The notes under the pieces: model-generated
Seen by the model: the letters and a program-made list of their open reading frames with translations, nothing else
Databases searched by the model: none
What the model was told of the DNA's origin: nothing
Shown: piece by piece, positions 38,686-46,623 of the stretch
How the letters are laid out: every line of letters begins with the position of its first letter
Position numbering within the stretch: the stretch's first letter is position 1
Source: a virus
Length of the DNA stretch: 64,000 nt
Virus record (IMG/VR): IMGVR_UViG_3300020057_000496
Location: 102,853 to 166,852 of that record
Strand: one strand, 5' to 3'
Translations under genes and position numbers: made by a program

Positions 38686-39254
38686 AACTCAGCATTCTAG
38701 TTCCGACAGTTCCTTCCAGGATAGAAACATTCTATCCTAAGATCATGAATGAACTAAATCGACAGGTGGGCGAGAATCCGGAGATCGAGATCCTTGCATT
38801 CTATGACAACAAGCGTCGAAGTGTTGGTTCGAAAAGAAATGCATTGATAGAATTGTCACGCGGAGAGTTTATTTGTTTCGTGGACGACGACGACGAGGTC
38901 GCCGAAGACTATATCGAGAAGATTGTTCAAATGATAGACCGACATCCGGACTCCGACGTTGTCGTATTTGATGTCCTGTGTACGATTGATGGTGCACAAA
39001 AGCAGTACTGTCGGTACGGAATAGAGTTAGAATATACCACTGACCATAATAACTGGTATGGCAAGCCCGCACACACGCACGTCTGGAGAAGGGAGATTGC
39101 GAGAATGGCGCACTTTTCCGAACGACCGTGCGGTGAGGACATAGACTGGGTGTCCGAGGCTTGGCCGCGAGTCAAGATTCAGCATAAAATTGAGAAGGTC
39201 CTGTATTACTATAACTTCAACGAAAAAACTACAGAAACTCGACCAAGAAGCTGA
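38682..39254 (+). CDS. Glycosyltransferase family 2, short, paralog D
   Basis: 190 aa from GTG 38682. KLSILVPTVPSRIETF, ILAFYDNKRRSVGSKRNALI and FICFVDDDDEVAEDYI. It aligns with the preceding protein along its length, including VVxFDVLCT and (C/H)RYGIE-type segments. At about 190 aa both are shorter than most GT2 enzymes (240-300). Confidence 0.8.
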   Translation: MKLSILVPTVPSRIETFYPKIMNELNRQVGENPEIEILAFYDNKRRSVGSKRNALIELSRGEFICFVDDDDEVAEDYIEKIVQMIDRHPDSDVVVFDVLCTIDGAQKQYCRYGIELEYTTDHNNWYGKPAHTHVWRREIARMAHFSERPCGEDIDWVSEAWPRVKIQHKIEKVLYYYNFNEKTTETRPRS

Positions 39255-39263
39255 ATACTTAAT

Positions 39264-39965
39264 ATGCACAAAAAAGATAACGTAGATGTTACCGTTATTG
39301 GGCTTATTTATAGAAGTAAGAAGTGGCTAGATTTCTTGCTGGATCAACTGAGTATTGCGAAGAACAACTGTTCGTATAAGACATTGATTGTCGCTAACGA
39401 TCCTTATCTAGAAATCCGGACGGACCACAGGGTTGGGTATGTCCACGACAACCCGGACACGTCAGTGCATTACATAAAGAGAGTTTATTCCGCATGGAAT
39501 AGATCAGTTGAGGTGGCCGACACGAGGTACGTAGTTCTCGTAAATTCCGATATGGCATTCGCTGACGGCTGGCTGGATGCGCTCGTGCGGTACGGGGGGA
39601 CTAACATTCTCCCGACTTCACTCTTGGTTGAGTCGGGACGCATCCCCTCAGCGATGCCGGAGTACGTCAAGGACTGCGGGGTGACGCCGGACACATTCGA
39701 CCGTCGAAAATTCGTGGACTTCGCGTCCGAGATCCGCTGTCGGGCGATCGAACGCGGAAGGCTCTTTATGCCCGTCCTGTTCGAGCGAGAGAGATTCCTG
39801 GCAATGGGCGGGTACCCGGACGGAAACATCTATCACCCGGACGGAAGGGTCGAAAGTGGTGATGCATTTTTCTTTGACCGACTGGTTGCGTCCGGAATGG
39901 AGTGGGTGACTGTCATGGACAGTGTCTGTTATCACGTACAACAAGGGGAACAGGACTTATCTTGA
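39264..39965 (+). CDS. Glycosyltransferase family 2
   Basis: 233 aa. VTVIGLIYRSKKWLDFLLDQ, then YVVLVNSDMAFADGWLDALV (N-S-D-M metal site) and FLAMGGYPDG. Rhamnosyltransferase-like GT-A architecture. ATG 39264; the preceding 9-base gap contains no separate signal. Overlaps the next gene by 4 nt. Confidence 0.8.
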   Translation: MHKKDNVDVTVIGLIYRSKKWLDFLLDQLSIAKNNCSYKTLIVANDPYLEIRTDHRVGYVHDNPDTSVHYIKRVYSAWNRSVEVADTRYVVLVNSDMAFADGWLDALVRYGGTNILPTSLLVESGRIPSAMPEYVKDCGVTPDTFDRRKFVDFASEIRCRAIERGRLFMPVLFERERFLAMGGYPDGNIYHPDGRVESGDAFFFDRLVASGMEWVTVMDSVCYHVQQGEQDLS

Positions 39966-40846
39966 GAGGGTGGCTTGTCAATGATTACCTAACGTGTATT
40001 CCTGGTACGTCTACTTTTTGGCACAACCTGTTGGAGTGGTTCCCGGAGTTAGTAGACAAGACCGGCGTAGACTTCCCTTTCCTTGCTGATTCAGTGGAGC
40101 GGGATGCCGAGGTCGAAGGCTGTCCAGATCTCGTAATACGGAACGCCAGCTACTTCCGCCCACTCAATCTCACCACCCGGACCGTGTCCCTCCTACAGGA
40201 CATCGGCAGTTCGGACGAACAGCGCGCCGTCTGTCTTGGCTCGGACGTTGTCGTTGCTAATTCCCGCTATACCCTCTCGCATTATCCTTACCTTACGAAC
40301 CACCGTGTCATTCCGTTAGGCGTAGATTTCGGGCTTTTTCGGCCACTGTCGGATACCTCTTCGCTCCGTGAGAAGTGGGGCATACACGGGGACACCGTCC
40401 TGTTTATTGGTTCGACAAATGAAATCAAGGGCTGGGCGGAAGTCGTCGAGTTGGTGACTCATTCGGACTATAATTTCGTGCTCGTACTGAAGGACACGGA
40501 CACCGTCCAGATTCAATCGAACAACTACCGGGTGGTTTCGCGGGTTGGTCACGAAGATCTTGTAGAGATTATCAACTGCTGTGACGTCGGTGTATGTACT
40601 TCCGTAACCGAAACGCAACACCTTGCAGGGATCGAGATGGGGGCGTGCGGGCTTCCGATGGTAACAACGAACGTCGGTGCTTACTACAACCTTGAGTCAG
40701 GTGACTGGGGGTGTCGCTATGGGGACATTGGGTCAGCGATTGACTGGGCAATGACCGCCGACCTGAATCCGCGCGCTTACTGGCAGAATGCTGGCATGTC
40801 ACTTGAGTCGTGCCGAAAGGAATGGAGCGAGATTGTTTATGGTTAA
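39962..40846 (+). CDS. GT-B glycosyltransferase (GT1/GT4 type)
   Basis: 294 aa from TTG 39962 (TTGA junction). N-terminal TSTFWHNLLEWFPELV and VANSRYTLSHYP; donor half VIPLGVDFGLFRPL, TVLFIGSTNEIKGW, and GVCTSVTETQHLAGIEMGAC, then GLPMVTTNVG, the E-x7-E region. It uses an NDP-sugar donor. Confidence 0.8.
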   Translation: MRGWLVNDYLTCIPGTSTFWHNLLEWFPELVDKTGVDFPFLADSVERDAEVEGCPDLVIRNASYFRPLNLTTRTVSLLQDIGSSDEQRAVCLGSDVVVANSRYTLSHYPYLTNHRVIPLGVDFGLFRPLSDTSSLREKWGIHGDTVLFIGSTNEIKGWAEVVELVTHSDYNFVLVLKDTDTVQIQSNNYRVVSRVGHEDLVEIINCCDVGVCTSVTETQHLAGIEMGACGLPMVTTNVGAYYNLESGDWGCRYGDIGSAIDWAMTADLNPRAYWQNAGMSLESCRKEWSEIVYG

Positions 40847-41702
40847 GTGGAACTTAGAACAAATACCAAAGATTGTTCACTTTTACTGGGGCAGGACGCC
40901 GCTTAATTTCATGCGTTATCTTTCGGTGAAGTCGTTTGCCGCGCATAATCCGGACTGGCAAATTCTCGTGCATGTACCGGTGGAGTCCCAGATCATTAAT
41001 ATCTGGCCATGGGCGAGCCTGGAGCATACGACTCGTGCGGTACCAGATATTGACTATTTCGAACAACTCTGGAGTATTCCGGGGGTTCAAAAAATAGAGC
41101 ACGAGTTGTCACGTGAAATTTCTAGATGGTCCGACGTGCACAGGTCTGACTACTTAAGGCTCACCGTGGTCTTTGAACACGGAGGGTTCTGGTCTGATTT
41201 TGATGTTCTTTACGCCAAGCCAATGACTAACCTACTCGTGAACCACACCCCGTCCATGGAGGCTATTTTCTGCCCGTGCCACAGCCATGCGGCTGGGTTT
41301 AGCGGTTACGTGATTGGACTATGGGGCGCGGCTGAGCAGTGCGGTTTTGTTACGCAAATACTGAATGAAGTTAGTCGGGCCGAAAAGCGAGATGAATACC
41401 AGTCTATTGGAAGCGACCTTTGGAACAAGTGCCTGCCATGGTCACAGCTTCTGGGCCGTGGCGCGAGTGTAGCGAATCTCGGTACGGCAAGTGTTTATCA
41501 CTTCAATTATTTAGATATCCATGACTCTCTTAGGGCTCGATCAGGGGTACCCTACGGGGCGGATGTTCTAGATTTTCATGAGATTGGAATTCACTGGTAT
41601 GGTGGCGATCCAGTGATGTGCAGACTGGCGTCAGTAATTGACGAACACAACTATGCCGAGATGGGGCAACTTTACTCGTCCATTATCGAACCGATCCTTT
41701 AG
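40839..41702 (+). CDS. Glycosyltransferase with DXD motif, GT32-like
   Basis: 287 aa from ATG 40839. IPKIVHFYWGRTPLNFMRYL and HRSDYLRLTVVFEHGGFWSDFDV carry the hallmark R-x-x-x-L...GG-x-x-x-D-x-D of the Gly_transf_sug family, which includes alpha-galactosyl and mannosyl transferases and capsular sugar enzymes. The upstream extension of the frame overlaps the previous gene and is rejected. Confidence 0.82.
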   Translation: MVKWNLEQIPKIVHFYWGRTPLNFMRYLSVKSFAAHNPDWQILVHVPVESQIINIWPWASLEHTTRAVPDIDYFEQLWSIPGVQKIEHELSREISRWSDVHRSDYLRLTVVFEHGGFWSDFDVLYAKPMTNLLVNHTPSMEAIFCPCHSHAAGFSGYVIGLWGAAEQCGFVTQILNEVSRAEKRDEYQSIGSDLWNKCLPWSQLLGRGASVANLGTASVYHFNYLDIHDSLRARSGVPYGADVLDFHEIGIHWYGGDPVMCRLASVIDEHNYAEMGQLYSSIIEPIL

Positions 41703-41704
41703 CG

Positions 41705-42478
41705 ATGAAAACTTGCTTGATATATCCGTCATTTAATCGAGCCGACCTATTGAAGATTACATTAAGGCGGCTAGCCAGTATCCGTCGCTCTGAAGAAATT
41801 GAGATTATTGTCGTCAACGACGGACTTGATGACGGGACGGAGCAGGTTGTTGCGGAAAGTAACTTGCCATATAAATACTTCTTCACTGGCCAGCGCCACG
41901 AGAATGGGGTTGTCCGAAGAAATCCTGGGGTAGTTCACAACATAGGCGTAAGGAATAGTGATTCGGACTTTATTATCATTACTAGCCCCGAGATATACCT
42001 ATGGGATGACTGTTCGCTATCTAAAACAATTGAGGCGACTAGCGGAAATAGAAAAGCACTGGTCACGCCAAGTGATGTAGTGGACGATCAAGACGGGTAC
42101 GGTCTTTTCAGGCTACGTAATGGCCATGAAGTTGACACTCTGGAGTGTCTCATGTCGCACCGGGCGACTGGTCCATTTGTTTCGAACCGCTACATGCCTT
42201 ACTGGATGGGTATGTGGAGGTCTGAATTCGAATTGATTGGCGGCTACGACGAAGATCTAACTGGCACGTGCTCCGACGACAACGACCTGGTGGACAGACT
42301 TCTGTGGAATGGATGTAGCTACTTGCACGAGAATTTTTACGCTGTTCACCTATATCACCCAAAGCCAGACCCGGACAGCGTGCTAAATGATCCGTTGTAT
42401 AAATTCAACCTCGACGTAAGGGCAAGTAAGGGACGGTCAATTGTCCGTAACGCGGGGCGCGTCTGGGGTAAGCTGTGA
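41705..42478 (+). CDS. Glycosyltransferase family 2
   Basis: 257 aa. KTCLIYPSFNRADLLKITLR, IIVVNDGLDDGTE, FIITSPEIYLWDD and IGGYDEDLTGTCSDDNDL. The DDND site near residue 195 and the opening are as in the 35835/36593 pair. Overlaps the next GTG by 4 nt. Confidence 0.82.
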   Translation: MKTCLIYPSFNRADLLKITLRRLASIRRSEEIEIIVVNDGLDDGTEQVVAESNLPYKYFFTGQRHENGVVRRNPGVVHNIGVRNSDSDFIIITSPEIYLWDDCSLSKTIEATSGNRKALVTPSDVVDDQDGYGLFRLRNGHEVDTLECLMSHRATGPFVSNRYMPYWMGMWRSEFELIGGYDEDLTGTCSDDNDLVDRLLWNGCSYLHENFYAVHLYHPKPDPDSVLNDPLYKFNLDVRASKGRSIVRNAGRVWGKL

Positions 42479-43227
42479 TAGCCGATTGCTTCTGTTTCTT
42501 TAACGAGCTAGAGCTTCTTAAAGCTCGTTGTGAAATCCTAAAGGACGTAGTTGATGTTTTCGTCTTAGTTGAGTCTAGATTTACTTTTACTGGGGAAAGG
42601 AAGATTCTTTTTTTCGAAGAAAATAAACATCTATTCGATCAGTACAATATTCATCACGTGATTTGTGATGATATGCCCAATAATGGAAATGCTTGGGACA
42701 ATGAGTATCATCAGCGAAGTAAGATCTGCCCGGTCGAAATTGCGAATGACTGGCTTATCATTGGCGATCTTGATGAAATTCCAGATCCGGGTGCGACCAT
42801 AAATGCGCACAGGAACGGGGAGCGTGATAAGTTTTACGTATTTCGAGGCCCAACATGTTATTATAAAATGACCTGGATGTCTGTCATTTGGGATGGATCT
42901 AAGATTGTGCACCGAAGCTATATGAATAAGGTGTCAGGGGACCCCGCTCAGTTCAGGAACATATGGCAGGGCGAGGACCGTATTACGATTGATGGCGGTT
43001 GGCACTTTAGTTATCTACTAACTGGTGAAATTGACGAATCGATTCGATATAAAATGAACAGCTTCTCTCATACTGAATTCAGAAATGAAATAGACAGAAC
43101 GATTAGTGATGCAAAAAAAATGATTGACCCAAGGCGGCGGGGGTTGTCTCGTATGTCGATCTCGGAATTGCCTGAGTATATTCAGAAAAACCAGGACCAT
43201 TACAGACAAATTGGCTGGATTGATTGA
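42475..43227 (+). CDS. Glycosyltransferase family 17-like
   Basis: 250 aa from GTG 42475. DCFCFFNELELLKARCEILK, VDVFVLVESRFTFTGERKIL, DEYHQRSK-like NEYHQRSKICP and IIGDLDEIPDP are characteristic of GT17 (beta-1,4-N-acetylglucosaminyl-transferase-like) enzymes, common in phage and giant-virus sugar loci. Acceptor unknown. Confidence 0.88.
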   Translation: MIADCFCFFNELELLKARCEILKDVVDVFVLVESRFTFTGERKILFFEENKHLFDQYNIHHVICDDMPNNGNAWDNEYHQRSKICPVEIANDWLIIGDLDEIPDPGATINAHRNGERDKFYVFRGPTCYYKMTWMSVIWDGSKIVHRSYMNKVSGDPAQFRNIWQGEDRITIDGGWHFSYLLTGEIDESIRYKMNSFSHTEFRNEIDRTISDAKKMIDPRRRGLSRMSISELPEYIQKNQDHYRQIGWID

Positions 43228-43963
43228 TATCGTACTGATAACAACTAATTGGTCTCGTGAACGACTTGATATTCTAAGTCGAACCGAGTCGTACTTGGTT
43301 GGCAGTTTCGCCAAGAAAATCATGTCGGTAGATATGTTACCCAATGGAGCATTGGGGCGCGAGGATTTTTCTATATTCGCAAAAAATGGATGGGAGGTAT
43401 ATTTCGGTGAGGGCGGTGGTCGCAGTGGAATGGTGAATAATCAATTGCGAGGCATTAAGCATGCTACGGCTGAGTGGCTATTGTTATGCGAGGACGATGC
43501 GCCGCTTTTATTGTTTCCGGATATCTCAACACTAGAAGAAGGTGAGATAAACTGGTTGTGTTATAATTGCCACTTGAATGACGAGGACTTGCTCAATGAT
43601 TACGTTCAGGATCGTGGTTCGTATCTTGTGTCGAACGGTGGCGTCTTTATGATAAAACCCGTTAACTTGTGCGATAAGTGGCTCCTTACGTTTCCGGCAT
43701 CTATTACGAAGAAAAGCGTTATTCTTGCCCTGCACGAAGTGGCGGCTCGGATTGCGATCGGAACTTCAATTGAGGAAGGACTGAGCGTGGCATGGCGGGC
43801 GGGGAGCTTTGGTAACGTAGCCATATACCTGAATAGGGAAGTCCTTGATAACTTACATCGTATCACGACCAGTGACCTACATAAATTCGCGAACATGCGC
43901 TATTGGAACAATGATGAGTCCACGAGACATGGTTCTGTCGATAAGTCGTGCATGTGGTATTAG
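43220..43963 (+). CDS. Putative glycosyltransferase, end of cassette
   Basis: 247 aa from TTG 43220, overlapping the previous stop. IDIVLITTNWSRERLDILSR, then EWLLLCEDDAPLLLFPDI (E-D-D-A metal site) and GGVFMIKP indicate a GT-A fold, more diverged than the others. Its stop codon lies inside the 66-nt direct repeat that flanks the methyltransferase. Confidence 0.65.
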   Translation: MIDIVLITTNWSRERLDILSRTESYLVGSFAKKIMSVDMLPNGALGREDFSIFAKNGWEVYFGEGGGRSGMVNNQLRGIKHATAEWLLLCEDDAPLLLFPDISTLEEGEINWLCYNCHLNDEDLLNDYVQDRGSYLVSNGGVFMIKPVNLCDKWLLTFPASITKKSVILALHEVAARIAIGTSIEEGLSVAWRAGSFGNVAIYLNREVLDNLHRITTSDLHKFANMRYWNNDESTRHGSVDKSCMWY

Positions 43964-44026
43964 CCAAATCGAACCGCGTCTATTGAGTCGTACTTCGACT
44001 CAACCCTTGTGACTTCTCCTAGTTTA
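43961..44026 (+). repeat. Direct repeat flanking methyltransferase, left
   Basis: TAGCCAAATCGAACCG, a GAGTCG-TACTT-CGACTC palindrome (43985-44001), and TTGTGACTTCTCCTAGTTTA. Repeated with about 60 of 67 bases at 44894-44960. Probably an intergenic transcription-control module as well as a recombination seam. Confidence 0.9.
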
Positions 44027-44085
44027 AAGGCAGACTTAACGCAAGAAAAATGGAATAGAATGAAGGATGATATAGAGTACTACCT

Positions 44086-44866
44086 ATGAACATCTTAACA
44101 TTAAAGGAACAGGAATCCGTAGGGAGGATTGAACCAAATAGCTTGATTAAAGCAGACTGCTTACATGCTATGAAGTTTATCGCAGACAAAAGCATCGATA
44201 TGGTGCTCTGCGATCCTCCCTACGGATAGTGGCACCACGGCTTGCAAATGGGATACAGTCATCCCATTTGAACCTATGTGGGCGCAGCTCAAGCGCATTG
44301 TGAAGCCGAACGGGGCGATTGTGCTGACGGCATCGCAGCCGTTCACGTCGGCGCTTGGGGCTTCAAATCTCACCATGCTTAGGTACTCTTGGATATGGAA
44401 AAAAACAGCGGCGACAGGGCATCTGAATGCGAGACGTATGCCTATGTCAGACAGTGAAGACATTCTTGTTTTTTACCGTCACCAACCTGTTTACAACCCC
44501 CAAGGTTTGACACCCCACGGAAAAACTACTCGGCGTGGTGGGAATGGTGGATGCTATGGTGAAAGCGGAAAAGAAAACTTCCAAGAGTTTACAAATTATC
44601 CTCGACGTACTTTAGAAATTGCGTCTCAAGGTGGTACAGTCCACCCCACCCAGAAGCCTGTCGCCCTGATGGAATACCTGATCCGCACCTACACCAACGA
44701 GGGCGAAACCGTTCTGGACTTCACGATGGGCAGCGGGACAACCGGAGTCGCCTGCATCCGCGCAGGCCGCAAATTCATCGGCATAGAGAAAGACCCGACG
44801 CACTACGCCACGGCACTGAAACGAATCACCGACGAATCACCGACGGACTCGCCTGCAGCTCGCTGA
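44086..44866 (+). pseudogene. DNA methyltransferase (N6-adenine/N4-cytosine, beta order), frameshifted
   Basis: ATG 44086 reads MNILTLKEQESVGRIEPNSL to CDPPYG and then hits TAG at 44227. Shifting +1 at that point continues as SGTTACKWDTVIPFEPMWAQ to the end at 44866. The catalytic DPPY comes before the SAM motif DFTMGSGTTG, the beta-class order; HPTQKPVALMEYLIR is also typical. So a one-base insertion, or a +1 recoding event at the stop, splits the gene. The second piece has its own ATG at 44276. The gene sits between direct repeats like a cassette. Confidence 0.8.
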
Positions 44867-44893
44867 GGTTGGCGTGTCCGGGGCAAGCTGGAT

Positions 44894-44960
44894 TAGCCAA
44901 ATCGAACCGTACCTATTGAGTCATACTTCGACTCGCCCCCTTGTGACTTCTCCTAGTTTA
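44894..44960 (+). repeat. Direct repeat flanking methyltransferase, right
   Basis: Second copy of the 43961 element, with palindrome GAGTCA-TACTT-CGACTC (44918-44934). It is followed by a good -10 hexamer TATAAT (44984-44989) before the next gene; the left copy is followed by TAGAAT (44066-44071). Confidence 0.88.
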
Positions 44961-45003
44961 GTGGCAAACTCTAGAGTAAGGCTTATAATAAATAAAGGAA
45001 AAT

Positions 45004-45243
45004 ATGCCGTCATCTACTGGAGGGCTTACTGGCCGTAAAAATGTAACTGGAAGAATAACTGGAGCAACTTCTGCTGGAGGGCTCACTGGCCGTAAAAACG
45101 GAACTGGAAGAATAACTGGAGCAAATTCCTCAGCGTCGACGATCACCCCTGCGGAGGTCTTCTGGTACCGGAAGGGGAAGGGGTACTTCAGTAGACTTGA
45201 TTTTGACAGTGTAGTTGACAATGCTGTCGTAAGCGACGGATAA
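45004..45243 (+). CDS. Tandem-repeat protein, fibre-associated
   Basis: 79 aa, ATG with AAAGGAAAAT upstream. Two 19-residue tandem units, each STGGLTGRKNVTGRITGAT or a close variant, precede a short C-terminal domain with EVFWYRKGKGYFSRLDFD. The Gly/Thr repeats look like fibre or decoration material. Family unknown. Confidence 0.55.
   Translation: MPSSTGGLTGRKNVTGRITGATSAGGLTGRKNGTGRITGANSSASTITPAEVFWYRKGKGYFSRLDFDSVVDNAVVSDG
45010..45123 (+). repeat. 57-bp tandem repeat (2 units) within gene
   Basis: TCTACTGGAGGGCTTACTGG and following bases repeat with a few changes 57 bases later. The unit length is a multiple of three, so the repeat number can vary without breaking the frame. Confidence 0.85.
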
Positions 45244-45249
45244 CTAGAT

Positions 45250-45597
45250 ATGATATTCGGCGGAACTGGAATCGAGATAGACGCCGGCAGCGACCTCTAT
45301 ATGGGGGCGATTGTCGACCCCTCGCGCGAGGCGGTATGGATTCCCCTGCCCAGTGTCTCGATGACTCATCTCTATGTCGCGTCGAGCCTGGCGCCGGGGG
45401 CGGGCGAAACATACGTCTTTACGGTCTACAAGAACACGGTCGCAACGTTGATGGTGGCAACCATCTCTAATTCGGAGACCTCGTCAAGCTATGTTGGAAC
45501 TATCACCTTTGCCGCAGGTGACAAGTTCTCTGTTAGAATCGTTTCGTCGGCAGGTGCGAGCACCGGTTTCGTGACATACTCGGCAAGAATCGAGTAG
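45250..45597 (+). CDS. Beta-rich virion-associated protein
   Basis: 115 aa. Mostly beta strands with Gly/Ser/Thr (THLYVASSLAPGAGETYVFT, SYVGTITFAAGDKFSVRIVS), like head or fibre accessory jelly-roll modules (TNF/collar-type). No specific family recognised. Placed between the tandem-repeat protein and the fibre proteins. Confidence 0.5.
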   Translation: MIFGGTGIEIDAGSDLYMGAIVDPSREAVWIPLPSVSMTHLYVASSLAPGAGETYVFTVYKNTVATLMVATISNSETSSSYVGTITFAAGDKFSVRIVSSAGASTGFVTYSARIE

Positions 45598-45607
45598 AGG
45601 TATTCTT

Positions 45608-46597
45608 ATGAAGAAAATTCTAGTTATTTGTCTATTGCTCACTCTGCCGTCGCGTGCGTACGCCCTTCGGGCAACCGCGCCGCTGGCGTTCGACAACGGC
45701 GGAATCACCTGTACGAATTGTTCGACCGCAGCGGGGACCCTTACTTCTAATGCCGTTATAATCGGCGGTGGCACTAAGGCCGTTAGTGCTGTTGGTATAA
45801 ACAGCACGGCGACCGCTATGTACCTGAGGCAGGCGTCTAGCGGGGCACCCGCCTTTACTGAAATTGTCATTGGGGACCTGGCCGCGATGGCGTCGGCCGC
45901 ACTGTTTGCTAAAATATCGGACGAAACTGGCTCTGGTAGTGGTACACCGGTGGCGGTGTTTAGTATCAACCCGGCATTGACTGGCGTTACGGTGACGGGC
46001 ACGGCAGCCCTTACTGGCGCGACGGTCAATTTGCCTAGCGGCGCGGTCGATGCGATTGGTGAAATTGCCACCGGTATTAAATCTGGCGGCGCAGCGGGCG
46101 TGCTGTTGGCCACTACTGCGGCGTCGTTAACCAATGGCCAGTGCGTACAGTCTAATGTGGACGGGAACCTCGTTTCGAGCGGTGCTGGGTGCGGCGGTAC
46201 CGGCGTATTTTCACGTATCGTTGCCAATTCGGAAACGCCGGTGACTGTCACGACTGCAACGCCTGTATATATGAGTCTCGGTGGTGCCCTCTCGACGACG
46301 GAGGCGGACGTCAGAACTCCGATTGTTTCAACGGCAACCTTCACTGGACTGGCTTGCATTGCTAAGACCGGAACGACGAACGCTATTACGGCAACGCTTG
46401 GCGAGAACGCCTGCACGGTGACAGCGGACGTAGCTACGAAGCTGGCCAACGTCATGTCAGCCACTGCCAATACGTTTACGGCCGACAATACCGGAACGAC
46501 CATAGTGTCCGGCGGTGAGTGTGCAGTTATTAAGCTGACGGTGGGAACGGACGCGCTCGTAACGGACATTGTCTGTACGCTTGAAATTACTGGCTAA
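45608..46597 (+). CDS. Fibre-like protein with signal peptide
   Basis: 329 aa. N-terminal MKKILVICLLLTLPSRAYAL is a Sec signal peptide. The mature chain is Ala/Gly/Thr repeats (NPALTGVTVTGTAALTGATV) like trimeric fibre stalks, with scattered Cys (CTNCST). The C-terminal domain is beta-rich. A tail-fibre-type protein with an export signal is odd for a phage. Confidence 0.65.
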   Translation: MKKILVICLLLTLPSRAYALRATAPLAFDNGGITCTNCSTAAGTLTSNAVIIGGGTKAVSAVGINSTATAMYLRQASSGAPAFTEIVIGDLAAMASAALFAKISDETGSGSGTPVAVFSINPALTGVTVTGTAALTGATVNLPSGAVDAIGEIATGIKSGGAAGVLLATTAASLTNGQCVQSNVDGNLVSSGAGCGGTGVFSRIVANSETPVTVTTATPVYMSLGGALSTTEADVRTPIVSTATFTGLACIAKTGTTNAITATLGENACTVTADVATKLANVMSATANTFTADNTGTTIVSGGECAVIKLTVGTDALVTDIVCTLEITG

Positions 46598-46623
46598 TGC
46601 ATAAAATGGAGGACTGGCCTTTG

